Part shown: piece after piece, positions 1 to 6,841 of the stretch | How the letters are laid out: each line of letters opens with the position of its first letter | How positions within the stretch are numbered: the first letter of the stretch is position 1 | NCBI GenBank assembly: GCA_030608245.1 | Contig: JAUWEO010000016.1 | Coordinates: forward strand, 1-14,722 | Direction of reading: 5' to 3' | Length of the DNA: 14,722 bases | Source of the DNA: Candidatus Latescibacterota bacterium | GTDB lineage: Bacteria > Latescibacterota > MVCY01 | Notes under the pieces: generated by a model | Told to the model about the DNA's origin: nothing | What the model saw: only the letters and a program-made list of their open reading frames with translations | Databases searched by the model: none | Position numbers and translations under genes: made by a program

Positions 1-135
1 GAACCTGAGCTAACGAGATATTGCCTGACCGTATGTGTCTCTTCCTTGGGCTGGTTATCTCTATCATCTCTATCGATGTTAATTTGTGTCACACTTATAC
101 GCCGCAAGCAAAAACTTAACAAAGTAAGGAAATAA
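1..135 (+). CDS. Possible C-terminal tail of a membrane protein, cut by the window edge
   Basis: The frame that begins at base 1 is open for 44 codons and ends in TAA at 133-135; the other two forward frames close almost at once. The tail has a hydrophobic, serine-rich stretch (about residues 14-33, SSLGWLSLSSLSMLICVTLI) followed by a strongly basic end (RRKQKLNKVRK). That pattern fits a last transmembrane helix with a positive cytoplasmic tail. Its stop is only 3 bases before the pta start, and the pta ribosome binding site (AAGGA, 126-130) lies inside its last codons, as expected for operon neighbours. No family is recognised, and 44 open codons could be chance, so the call is tentative. 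Confidence 0.35.
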   Translation, partial: EPELTRYCLTVCVSSLGWLSLSSLSMLICVTLIRRKQKLNKVRK

Positions 136-138
136 GTT

Positions 139-1143
139 ATGAATTTAACCGATGTCTTTAAGGAAAGGGCGAAAAAAAGTCCTAAGAAAATAGTTTTCCC
201 TGAAGGAGCAGATGAGAGGATTCTAACCGCTGCGGCGATGGCAGCAGAGGAAAGGGTCGCAGAACCTATGCTTTTGGGAAAACTTAATGAAATTCAAGAG
301 AATGCTTCCCGATTACACATTGACCTCAGCAAGCTTAACATTTGCGATCCCCACTCTTCATCCGAGTTGGACAGATACGCTGCCATTTATAGTGGAAAAA
401 GGACGGGAGTTTCGGAGGGAACAGCCAGGAAACTTCTCAGGAGAAATCTTTTTTTTGCCGCCATGATGGTCTCTGAAGGAGCTGTTGATGGTATGGTCGC
501 CGGGGCAACGCATCCCACCGCCATAGTCTTGCAGACTGCTGGATTGGCTATTGGATTTGAACCGGGTATTTCCGGCCCCTCCAGCTTTTTCATAATGGTA
601 GTACCTCAATGCCTGGGGGAAAGCCAGAAGCTCCTGATCTTCGCTGATGCGGGGGTAAATATCGACCCCTCTCCTCAGCAACTGGCCGAGATAGCCATTA
701 CCTCTGGCAAGAATGCCCAATTTCTGCTGGGCATAACGCCCAGAATTGCCTTACTTTCTTTCTCCACTAAGGGCAGTGCTTCTCATCCCTCTGTGGATAA
801 GGTAGTAGAGGCAACAAGAATTGCCAGGGAAAAAGCGCCTGAGCTCCACATTGATGGAGAACTCCAAGTAGATGCCGCCCTGGTACCAGAGGTGGCCAGG
901 AAAAAAGTGAACGAGAGCAAGGTGGCGGGCAAGGCAAATGTCCTGATTTTCCCGGACTTAAATACCGGCAATATCGCCTACAAACTGACCCAATATCTTG
1001 CTGGCGCAGAGGCATACGGACCAATGCTTCAGGGGTTCGCCAAACCGGTTAGTGATCTCTCCCGAGGGGCAACTCCCCAGGATATTTTGGGCGTGACAGC
1101 TATTACCGTAGTGGGAGCTCAAAGAGAAGAAAACAACCTATGA
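139..1143 (+). CDS. pta: Phosphate acetyltransferase
   Basis: This enzyme interconverts acetyl-CoA plus phosphate with acetyl phosphate plus CoA in the cytoplasm. It usually works with acetate kinase, which is not in the window. The 334-residue protein has the length of the stand-alone PTA/PTB catalytic domain, without the N-terminal DRTGG/AAA extension of long Pta proteins. Visible family features are PEGADER near residues 21-27, the VDGMVAGATHPTA segment (116-128), FADAGVNIDPSP (168-179), and the active-site block KPVSDLSRGATPQDI (302-316). That block holds the conserved Ser308-Arg309 and Asp315. The usual TADTLR sequence after the GA-H motif is replaced by TAIVLQ, so a related phosphate butyryltransferase or other acyl specificity cannot be excluded. 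The ATG follows AAGGA with 8 bases of spacing. It leads an operon with a GlmU-like protein and an acyl carrier protein. Confidence 0.9.
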   Translation: MNLTDVFKERAKKSPKKIVFPEGADERILTAAAMAAEERVAEPMLLGKLNEIQENASRLHIDLSKLNICDPHSSSELDRYAAIYSGKRTGVSEGTARKLLRRNLFFAAMMVSEGAVDGMVAGATHPTAIVLQTAGLAIGFEPGISGPSSFFIMVVPQCLGESQKLLIFADAGVNIDPSPQQLAEIAITSGKNAQFLLGITPRIALLSFSTKGSASHPSVDKVVEATRIAREKAPELHIDGELQVDAALVPEVARKKVNESKVAGKANVLIFPDLNTGNIAYKLTQYLAGAEAYGPMLQGFAKPVSDLSRGATPQDILGVTAITVVGAQREENNL

Positions 1144-1186
1144 GAATACCGCGGCTTATACCCATTAATTTGTGGAGGTGAATAAT

Positions 1187-2452
1187 ATGCGCCGATTGTG
1201 CGTATTCGAGGATGAAAAATACTGCAATTTATACCCCTTGACTTTCCTACGTCCAGTTTTCGAACTTAAGTGTGGGTGCACAAGTCTTTTGGATAAGATT
1301 CTCCGCAACTACAAAGGGGCAGAAGTCTGCTTCTTTGTACGTGATTACCTGAGCCCTACCTTCAAGAAAAAATTTCCCACCGCTCCTATTAATGATCTTG
1401 GCATCCTTGGGAATAGCGATCTGCTTCTCATAAACGGAAGATGGCTTGTTGTAGATTCTGCTGTGGAGATGAGCGGACCTGAAGAGATCGGGCTATGCGA
1501 TGGTGATGTGGTATATGCCAGAGTGAACAGAAAAACAGCAGCTTTATGTTCAGCAGACAATATCCAGATATTCCTGGAACAGATCAAATCCAAGATCAAA
1601 ACACGCTCTATCTCAACAGATCTAATCTCCTATCCTTGGGATTTGATAAATCACAATGGTAGAATTATTGAACAGGATTTTAACTCCCTGGGAAAGTCAG
1701 GTATAGAAGGCAAGTTTTCTTCTTTCTCCACTGTTTATGGCGAAGAAGACCTGGTTTGGGTTGCTCAGAGCGCAGAGGTTCAGCCGTTTGTGGTTATAGA
1801 CACAACTCATGGTCCGGTGATCATTGACGAAGGAGCTACCATTTTCCCTTACTCACGGATAGAAGGACCATCGTACATAGGCAGAGAAACATACATCTAT
1901 GGAGCTAATGTCAGAGAAGGAACAGCAATCGGCCCTATGTGCAGAATAGGAGGTGAAGTAGAGGAAAGCATAATTCACGGTTATACAAATAAATATCACG
2001 AAGGGTTCTTGGGACATAGTTATCTTGCTGAGTGGGTCAATCTGGGGGCTTTGACCACAAATAGCGATTTAAAAAATGACTACAGCCAGGTACAGGTCTA
2101 CATAAGGGGAGGGTTGACCGATTCAAATGAGACCAAAGTGGGATGCTATATTGGAGATCACACCAAGACCAGTATAGGTACTTTCTTCAACACGGGCACG
2201 GTAGTTGGTATTATGTGCAACCTGGTGGGAAGTGGAGGAATCTTGCCTAAATTCGTACCCTCTTTCGTCTGGTTCCTGAACAACAGATTCTATAAAGGGT
2301 ACGGATTCAATGCAATGTTAAATACAGCACGGGCTGTGATGGCAAGAAGAAATAGGTCGTTAAGCGACGAAGATGTTGAACTAATGAGGTTTATCCATAC
2401 GCTTACCAAAGAAGAGAGACAGACTGCTCTCAAAAAAGGAAGAAAAACTTGA
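1187..2452 (+). CDS. Alternative GlmU-like sugar nucleotidyltransferase / left-handed beta-helix acyltransferase
   Basis: The protein belongs to the atypical GlmU family found widely in Bacteroidetes and candidate phyla. Members are annotated as UDP-GlcNAc diphosphorylase/glucosamine-1-phosphate acetyltransferase, supplying UDP-GlcNAc for the cell wall and lipid A. The N-terminal half (about 1-180) begins with FEDEKYCNLYPLTFLRPVFEL, the family's nucleotidyltransferase-like signature in place of the classical GlmU LAAGxGTRM loop. Residues of about 190-350 form hexapeptide repeats of a left-handed beta-helix, with the acetyltransferase-like block HGYTNKYHEGFLGHSYL (264-280) and EWVNLGALTTNSDLKNDY. 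I chose ATG 1187 (421 aa) because GGAGGTG at 1175-1181 is ideally placed; the in-frame GTG at 1172 overlaps that site. It starts 43 bases after pta and 18 bases before the acyl carrier protein. Whether it makes UDP-GlcNAc here or uses another sugar is unproven. Confidence 0.82.
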   Translation: MRRLCVFEDEKYCNLYPLTFLRPVFELKCGCTSLLDKILRNYKGAEVCFFVRDYLSPTFKKKFPTAPINDLGILGNSDLLLINGRWLVVDSAVEMSGPEEIGLCDGDVVYARVNRKTAALCSADNIQIFLEQIKSKIKTRSISTDLISYPWDLINHNGRIIEQDFNSLGKSGIEGKFSSFSTVYGEEDLVWVAQSAEVQPFVVIDTTHGPVIIDEGATIFPYSRIEGPSYIGRETYIYGANVREGTAIGPMCRIGGEVEESIIHGYTNKYHEGFLGHSYLAEWVNLGALTTNSDLKNDYSQVQVYIRGGLTDSNETKVGCYIGDHTKTSIGTFFNTGTVVGIMCNLVGSGGILPKFVPSFVWFLNNRFYKGYGFNAMLNTARAVMARRNRSLSDEDVELMRFIHTLTKEERQTALKKGRKT

Positions 2453-2470
2453 TAAGTGGAGGAAGATTTT

Positions 2471-2716
2471 ATGACGTCGATCGAAGAGAGAGTAAAAAAG
2501 GTTGTCAGCAGACTATTAGGAATCAATGAGAGCCAGATTACCGATGATTCTAACTTCGTGCGCGATTTAGGGGCAGAGTCGATCCAGAGCATTGAACTGG
2601 TTGCCGCCTTTGAGGAAGAGTTTGATATTGAAATGGACGAGGAAGCAGCTCTCCAGGTGAAAACAGTAGGAAAGGCGATGGAGTTCATCAAAAAAGATAT
2701 TGCAGAGCAGCATTAG
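2471..2716 (+). CDS. acpP: Acyl carrier protein
   Basis: This is a small acidic carrier protein of 81 residues, the normal ACP length. It would carry acyl chains on a 4'-phosphopantetheine arm attached to Ser37 in the motif DLGAESIQSIEL. Most fatty-acid ACPs have Asp-Ser at that point; Glu-Ser here is a conservative variant. Helix II (SIELVAAFEEEFDIEMDEE) and the C-terminal helix are clear. The start is ATG 2471, preceded by GGAGGAAG (2458-2465); the GTG at 2456 would sit over the ribosome binding site. It is the last gene of the pta operon and is followed by a terminator. No fatty-acid synthesis genes (fabD, fabG, fabF) accompany it, so it may be a specialised carrier serving the neighbouring GlmU-like protein rather than the housekeeping ACP. 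That is inference. Confidence 0.88.
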   Translation: MTSIEERVKKVVSRLLGINESQITDDSNFVRDLGAESIQSIELVAAFEEEFDIEMDEEAALQVKTVGKAMEFIKKDIAEQH

Positions 2717-2935
2717 CTATGCCTCAAAGTGGCTGATAACTTCCTTATCAGAAAGAAAACTGCAATGAATGTCTTCCCCATTTGCTCCAAGGGAAGTTCA
2801 CTTTGGGTGGGTTCAAACGGAACCCACCCAAGTTTTTTGGAAAATGGCAGTATTGTCTCGAACTCCAATGGAATCTCTGAAGCCGTCTGAGGAACAAACA
2901 GCAGATCCCAGTGTTCAAAACTACCAAAAGTTTAA
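2717..2935. other. Non-coding gap between the ACP and oxidoreductase operons
   Basis: The whole gap between genes is 343 bases (2717-3059). This part carries a short perfect hairpin right after the ACP stop (CTGATAA 2733-2739, loop CTTCC, TTATCAG 2745-2751) with no T-run. A 6-bp inverted repeat follows (CTTCCC 2773-2778, GGGAAG 2791-2796), then the terminator listed separately. Between 2839 and 2935 I see neither coding signal nor repeat. The rest of the gap is the promoter at 2936-2964 and an 89-base 5' leader with only weak 5-bp hairpins (for example TCCAG 3007-3011 with CTGGA 3020-3024). Confidence 0.5.
2800..2838 (+). terminator. Intrinsic terminator after the pta/GlmU-like/ACP operon
   Basis: GGGTGGGTTC (2805-2814) pairs perfectly with GAACCCACCC (2820-2829) across a 5-base loop. 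Flanking ACTT and AAGT extend the stem with a one-base bulge, and TTTTTT follows at 2833-2838. This is a textbook Rho-independent terminator about 85 bases after the ACP stop. Confidence 0.88.
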
Positions 2936-2964
2936 TTGACATAGACCTGTTACCTGGTTATATT
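2936..2964 (+). promoter_or_regulatory. Sigma70-type promoter for the oxidoreductase operon
   Basis: A perfect -35 box TTGACA (2936-2941), a 17-base spacer and a -10 box TATATT (2959-2964, 5 of 6 consensus bases) sit between the previous terminator and the Gfo/Idh/MocA gene. Transcription would begin near 2971, giving a leader of about 89 bases with a strong ribosome binding site, AGGAGGGAGG (3044-3053). Confidence 0.75.
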
Positions 2965-3059
2965 ATACAAACCTTGGGCGATCGCAGTAATCGCAAGAAT
3001 AATAAGTCCAGTATGAAATCTGGAAAGACAATCTTTGGGTAAAAGGAGGGAGGAAAACT

Positions 3060-4079
3060 ATGTTAAAGGTTGGTCTTATTGGAGCGGGATTTATGGGGCA
3101 AATGCACGGAAGTGTCTATGCCGTTTTGCCGAAGACAAAGCTGGCGGCGGTCACTGACCTCCAGGAAGAAGGTGCACAAAAGGTGGCAGAACCCCAGGGA
3201 GCGGCTGTTTACACCGACTTCTCTGAAATGCTGGCAAATGAAGAGCTGGATATGATTGACATCTGTCTGCCTACTTATCTACACTGTGATTACACAGTCA
3301 AGGCAGCCCGGGCCAGAAAACATGTGCTCTGCGAAAAACCTATGGCTTTGAGCTTAGAAGAAGCAGACAAGATGATTCGGTCCACCGAAGCTGCCAAGGT
3401 TAAGTTTATGGTTGCTCACTGCATCCGGTTCTGGCCCGAATATGTCTATTTGAAGCAGCTCACCCAAGATGGCACCTTAGGGGAACTGAGCGCTATCTCA
3501 TGCTCAAGGCTCAGTCCGCCGGTGACCTGGACCTGGGAAGATTGGATGTCCGATCCCCAGAAAAGCGGCAGCGCAGTGATGGATCTGCACATCCACGATG
3601 TAGATTTCATCCTCTATCTGATGGGCAGACCTTACTCTGTCTTTGCCGAAGGAATCAGAGAGGCACACTCCTGGAATCATATCTTCACCGTCTATAACTA
3701 CGATGGGAAAAAGACTGCTCTGGCAGAAGCAGGCTGGAGGACCACCCCAGAATTCCCCTTTAGTATGGCCTTCAGGGCATACTTTGAAAAAGGCGTGGTG
3801 GAATTCAACTCAGGCAGACAACCCAGTCTCACTGTCTATCCAGAAGGGCAGAAATCTCACTCACCCCAGATCAAGAAACCCAAAGTCCAAGGGAAAACAA
3901 AGACTGCTGGCAATATTGCAGACCTGGGCGGATACTTTAACGAAATTCAATACTTCGTTACCTGCATCCTTGAGAACACGGAACCCGCTGTCGTCACTCC
4001 CGAGGATGCCCGCGCCAGCGTAGAGATAGTGCTGGCAGAGATAAAGTCAGCAGAGACGGGTAGGGAAGTAAAAGTGTGA
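3060..4079 (+). CDS. Gfo/Idh/MocA family NAD(P)-dependent oxidoreductase
   Basis: This is a predicted cytoplasmic sugar or cyclitol dehydrogenase of 339 residues, a normal length. The N-terminal Rossmann fold opens with VGLIGAGFMG, whose GAGFMG nucleotide loop is at residues 8-13. The CEKPMAL motif holds the family's conserved Lys93. Asp175, His179 and Asp182 in SAVMDLHIHDVDFILYLMG match the catalytic D/H pattern of the C-terminal alpha/beta domain. The substrate cannot be read from sequence; the family includes inositol, glucose-6-phosphate, glucose-fructose and aminosugar enzymes. It is the first gene after a strong promoter and is followed by an epimerase-like TIM barrel, a broken paralogue and a ceramidase-like hydrolase, which suggests breakdown of a sugar derivative. 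Family assignment is secure; substrate is unknown. Confidence 0.92.
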   Translation: MLKVGLIGAGFMGQMHGSVYAVLPKTKLAAVTDLQEEGAQKVAEPQGAAVYTDFSEMLANEELDMIDICLPTYLHCDYTVKAARARKHVLCEKPMALSLEEADKMIRSTEAAKVKFMVAHCIRFWPEYVYLKQLTQDGTLGELSAISCSRLSPPVTWTWEDWMSDPQKSGSAVMDLHIHDVDFILYLMGRPYSVFAEGIREAHSWNHIFTVYNYDGKKTALAEAGWRTTPEFPFSMAFRAYFEKGVVEFNSGRQPSLTVYPEGQKSHSPQIKKPKVQGKTKTAGNIADLGGYFNEIQYFVTCILENTEPAVVTPEDARASVEIVLAEIKSAETGREVKV

Positions 4080-4117
4080 AAATTCACAGAATGCACAGGA
4101 TGGGCGACTCCCGAAGG

Positions 4118-4193
4118 ATTTAGCCACCAAGACACAAAGAGACCAAGATATTTATTGTCTGATCTTTGCGTCTTTGTGCCTTTGTGGCCGAAT
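4118..4193. repeat. Imperfect inverted-repeat element with CCAC-AAG-ACACAAAG arms
   Basis: The left arm 4118-4147 (ATTTAGCCACCAAGACACAA onward) and the reverse complement of the right arm 4164-4193 agree at 23 of 30 positions, separated by 16 bases. The arms have the flavour GCCACAAAGACACAAAG. The element fills most of the 148-base gap inside the oxidoreductase/epimerase operon, has no coding capacity and no T-run, and shows no obvious target duplication. It resembles a small dispersed or MITE-like intergenic repeat. A more decayed relative may exist at 6913-6954. Confidence 0.6.
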
Positions 4194-4227
4194 TATCACT
4201 TTGTTAAACCAGAGGAGGAATTAAAAA

Positions 4228-5067
4228 ATGAAGAAAAGCATCAATCAATGGTCGTTCGCCAGTGGTAGCTTAGAAGATTATATGAACCTGGCAAAAGATG
4301 CCGGCTTCGAGGCGATAGAACTGGCAATAGCTGAAGAAGGGGAACTCACCCTCGATTCCACCCAACGGGAAGTCTCAAAAATAGCTCAGATGGCCAATCG
4401 AATTGGCATAGAGATAAGCGGCTTAGCTACCGGTCTGTTCTGGAGCTATCCCCTCACCAGCGACGACAAACAGACCTGTGAAAAGGCAAAGCAGGTCGTG
4501 GTGAAGATGCTGGATGTAGCCACCTGGCTGGGAACCGATGCCATCCTGGTGGTGCCGGGGACCGTAGGGGCCGATTTTATCCCCGGCAGCAGAGTTGTTC
4601 CCTATGACACGGTCTACGAACGCTCGCTGGCAGCCCTGAGGGAACTGGCCCCAAAGGCAGAGAAGCATCGGGTCTCAATCGCCATCGAAAATGTCTGGAA
4701 CAAATTCCTGTTAAGCCCTCTGGAAATGAGGGAATTCGTGGACAAAGTCGGAAGCGATTATGTGGGGGTCTACTTCGATGTAGGAAATGTGATCCTCACT
4801 GGTTACCCGGAACAATGGATCAGAATACTGGGGCAGAGGATAAAACGGGTCCACTTCAAGGACTTCAGGAGGTCGGTGGGCACCCTGGGCGGTTTCGTTG
4901 ACCTTCTAGCAGGGGATGTGGACTGGCTTGAGGTTATGGCCGCCTTCGGAGAGATCGGCTACGACGGCTTCGCAGCAGCCGAGATGATACCCGCCTACAC
5001 CTGTTATTCCGAAAGTCTGATCTACAATACCTCCAAGGCTATGGACTACATTTTGGGGAGAGCATAG
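4228..5067 (+). CDS. Sugar phosphate isomerase/epimerase-like TIM-barrel protein
   Basis: This 279-residue protein belongs to the xylose-isomerase-like TIM-barrel (AP endonuclease 2) family, which includes hexulose-6-phosphate and tagatose epimerases and inosose dehydratase. It would isomerise, epimerise or dehydrate a sugar or cyclitol with a divalent metal. Four likely metal ligands fall where expected: Glu154 (SIAIENVWNKF), Asp184 (GVYFDVGN), His209 (VHFKDF) and Glu252 (AAAEM). The ATG follows GAGGAGG (4212-4218). The stop is only 4 bases before the ATG of the broken oxidoreductase, showing tight operon packing. Together with the Gfo/Idh/MocA neighbour it forms the dehydrogenase/isomerase pairing common in catabolic clusters for sugars or inositol-like compounds. 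The exact reaction is not known. Confidence 0.87.
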   Translation: MKKSINQWSFASGSLEDYMNLAKDAGFEAIELAIAEEGELTLDSTQREVSKIAQMANRIGIEISGLATGLFWSYPLTSDDKQTCEKAKQVVVKMLDVATWLGTDAILVVPGTVGADFIPGSRVVPYDTVYERSLAALRELAPKAEKHRVSIAIENVWNKFLLSPLEMREFVDKVGSDYVGVYFDVGNVILTGYPEQWIRILGQRIKRVHFKDFRRSVGTLGGFVDLLAGDVDWLEVMAAFGEIGYDGFAAAEMIPAYTCYSESLIYNTSKAMDYILGRA

Positions 5068-5071
5068 AACA

Positions 5072-5276
5072 ATGTTAAAAGTGGGGATAATAGGTGCTGG
5101 AGGTATGGGTCGGTTACACGCTGGGTGTTTGGGGCAACTTTCCCAAACCAAAGTGGGTGGAGGTGGTGAACACAGAAAAAGACCCCTATGTTCCTGGAGA
5201 ACATGGATTAAAAACGCTTGAGGCAGCTCTGGCTGCATACCACAGTGCTGCTGAAAAAAGGGTGGTTCAACTATGA
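5072..5276 (+). pseudogene. Remnant of a second Gfo/Idh/MocA oxidoreductase with its middle deleted
   Basis: The ATG at 5072 begins MLKVGIIGAGGMGRLHAGCL, an unmistakable Gfo/Idh/MocA N-terminus with its GAGGMG nucleotide loop, similar to the intact gene at 3060. After about 28 codons the homology stops and this frame ends in TGA at 5219-5221 (49 codons). In another frame, about 5154-5276 encodes VEVVNTEKDPYVPGEHGLKT then LEAALAAYHSAAEKRVVQL, which reads as the family's normal C-terminal end. The two ends meet near 5150-5165, so some 270 codons of a typical gene are missing and the ends are out of frame. The remnant's final TGA overlaps the next gene's ATG (ATGA at 5273-5276), as in an operon that was once translationally coupled. 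It cannot encode an active enzyme. A deletion in the organism and an assembly error are both possible. Confidence 0.82.
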
Positions 5277-6562
5277 AGGCCGGAGTGGCCAAGGTGAACA
5301 TCACCCCTCCCGTGGGGGCGGAGTTGAGCGGATATGTGGGGCGACAACAGCCATCAGTCGGCATCCACGACGAATTGTACGCCAGCGCCCTGGTCCTGGA
5401 CGACGGCCGCCAGAGGGTAGCCATAGTAGCCTGCGATCTGCTGGGTTTAACCAAAGGGTCTGTGGGGACAGTTCGAGGTCTAATCTCTCAGAACACTGAA
5501 ATACCCGGAGCAAATGTGATGGTCTGCTGCACTCATACCCACTCCGGGCCGGCTTCCCTGCGCTTGCGCAACTGTGGCAAAATAGACAAAACCTGGATGT
5601 CCGTCCTCTATCAGCAGTTGGCTGGAGCAGTTATCTGGGCCGAGAAAAATCTGAAAGAGAGCAGGGCAGGCTTTGGTCAGGGCACAGTTGCCGTGGGCAT
5701 GAACCGAAGGGCAGCTTCCAGCCAGAACAAAGATGCGATCGTAGATTCTACCCTTGGGGTACTAAAGATCGAAGACCTCAATGAGAATCCAATAGCAGCT
5801 CTACTCAACTACCCTTGTCACGGGGTAGTACTTTCCCACGAAAACCGCCTGGTATCAGCAGATTTCCCGGGTGCGGCCGTAAGATTCGTGGACCGAAACC
5901 TACCTGGTAAGCCGATAACTCTCTACACTAATGGGGCCTGTGGAGATATCAACCCTTATCTGCGGGGCAACAGCTTTGAACCGGTCGAAAGAATAGGCAC
6001 TATCCTAGGGGCAGAGGCTGTGAAAGTAATAGCCTCTACTGAAACCACCCACAGTCTGGATCTGGCAGTGGCAAGCAGGAATGTTGAGCTTCCGCTCCAA
6101 AGGATGGCCAAGGAACAGGTAGAGACTCAATTCCAACATTATAGTCACCAGTATTATTCAGAGGGGCGTGACTGGCCCTACATAAACCGCAAGATATACG
6201 AGGCAATGGAACACTGGGCCCAAGAGACAATAGGACTACTGGAGAGCGGAACTCTACCCGATACTGTATCCACAGAGGTTCAGGTGATTCGTATCGGTGA
6301 GTTATACATAGTGGCTATCCCGGGAGAGGCATTCTGTCAGATTGGCCTGGCAATTAAGGAACATTCACCGAACAGGACATTTGTCATTGGCTATGCTAAC
6401 GATGTTGTAGGCTACATCCCCACCGAAGAGGCATTCGAAAAGGGAGGATATGAGGTCGAGGAGGCTTACAAGTACTACAGTAATCTTATGCTTGCCCCAG
6501 AATCGGCCCAGATACTGGTAGAAACTGCTACTAATTTGATGAATTTACTGAAGGTTAAGTAA
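5273..6562 (+). CDS. Neutral/alkaline ceramidase-like amidohydrolase
   Basis: The N-terminus MKAGVAKVNITPPVGAELSG and the following VACDLLGL, CTHTHSGP (86-93), NYPCHG (179-184) and NGACGDINP (220-228) blocks match the catalytic domain of neutral ceramidases. Those enzymes are zinc-dependent and cleave an N-acyl amide bond. His88, His90 and His183 are the likely metal or active-site histidines. At 429 residues it is shorter than true neutral ceramidases (about 650-750 aa) and lacks their C-terminal domain. I see no signal peptide, so it is probably cytoplasmic. Short versions are common in environmental genomes beside sugar dehydrogenases, and their substrate is unknown; an N-acyl or ester-linked sugar derivative would suit this context. 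It is the last gene of the operon, starting within the stop codon of the broken oxidoreductase; AAAGGGTGG (about 5257-5264) may serve as ribosome binding site. Confidence 0.8.
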   Translation: MKAGVAKVNITPPVGAELSGYVGRQQPSVGIHDELYASALVLDDGRQRVAIVACDLLGLTKGSVGTVRGLISQNTEIPGANVMVCCTHTHSGPASLRLRNCGKIDKTWMSVLYQQLAGAVIWAEKNLKESRAGFGQGTVAVGMNRRAASSQNKDAIVDSTLGVLKIEDLNENPIAALLNYPCHGVVLSHENRLVSADFPGAAVRFVDRNLPGKPITLYTNGACGDINPYLRGNSFEPVERIGTILGAEAVKVIASTETTHSLDLAVASRNVELPLQRMAKEQVETQFQHYSHQYYSEGRDWPYINRKIYEAMEHWAQETIGLLESGTLPDTVSTEVQVIRIGELYIVAIPGEAFCQIGLAIKEHSPNRTFVIGYANDVVGYIPTEEAFEKGGYEVEEAYKYYSNLMLAPESAQILVETATNLMNLLKVK

Positions 6563-6594
6563 GTGCAAGAATTGTACGGTTGAGTCTGATCAGT

Positions 6595-6631
6595 AAAAGC
6601 CGTCTTCGACCCTAAAGAAGGCGGCTTTTTT
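6595..6631 (+). terminator. Intrinsic terminator after the ceramidase-like gene
   Basis: AAAAGCCGTCTTC (6595-6607) pairs with GAAGGCGGCTTTT (6617-6629) along 13 positions with one G-T wobble and a 9-base loop. A T-run (6626-6631) follows the GC core. It lies 32 bases after the stop at 6562 and closes the catabolic operon. Confidence 0.88.
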
Positions 6632-6806
6632 CTTTATCCTCAAAACGCCAAGAATGTCCTGATGATAGCAGCAACCCCTGTGAAATAGAGGATTCCAGGC
6701 ACCTCTTCGTAGAGACAGATCCTTCGGCTTTGCGACCTTCAGAGCGAAGCCTATGTGACTGCCAAATTGGGGCACACACATAGGTGCACCCTACCTGAAA
6801 AACAGC
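6632..6806. other. Non-coding stretch between terminator and obg promoter
   Basis: This is part of a 483-base gap without a convincing gene (6563-7045). I see only a weak hairpin here, GGCTTTGC (6726-6733) with GCGAAGCC (6744-6751), one wobble and a 10-base loop, within text of the AGATCCTTCGGCTTTGCG type. There is also the 8-bp palindrome GGTGCACC (6783-6790). Open frames across the area show no family resemblance or ribosome binding site. Confidence 0.45.
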
Positions 6807-6835
6807 TTGACATTCAGGTTAGTCTAAGTTATTAT
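6807..6835 (+). promoter_or_regulatory. Sigma70-type promoter upstream of obg
   Basis: A perfect TTGACA (6807-6812), a 17-base spacer and TATTAT (6830-6835, 5 of 6 consensus) make this one of the two best promoter matches in the window. The predicted start near 6842 gives an unusually long leader of about 204 bases before the obg ATG at 7046. Confidence 0.7.
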
Positions 6836-6841
6836 TTAAAG

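Noticed and set aside
1172..1186. GTG at 1172 as the start of the GlmU-like gene
   Set aside because: It overlaps the ribosome binding site GGAGGTG that serves ATG 1187, and family similarity begins right after that ATG.
2748..2942. 64-codon minus-strand open frame in the gap after the ACP gene
   Set aside because: It crosses the terminator hairpin and the -35 box of the next promoter and shows no recognisable protein features.
2978..2985. GCGATCGC octamer resembling the cyanobacterial HIP1 repeat
   Set aside because: I noticed only this copy; HIP1 is defined by very high frequency, and nothing else here suggests a cyanobacterium.
5218..5513. Overlapping open frames on both strands across the start of the ceramidase-like gene
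   Set aside because: They are shadows of the pseudogene tail and the ceramidase-like gene; Arg/Pro/Gly-rich translations without family features.
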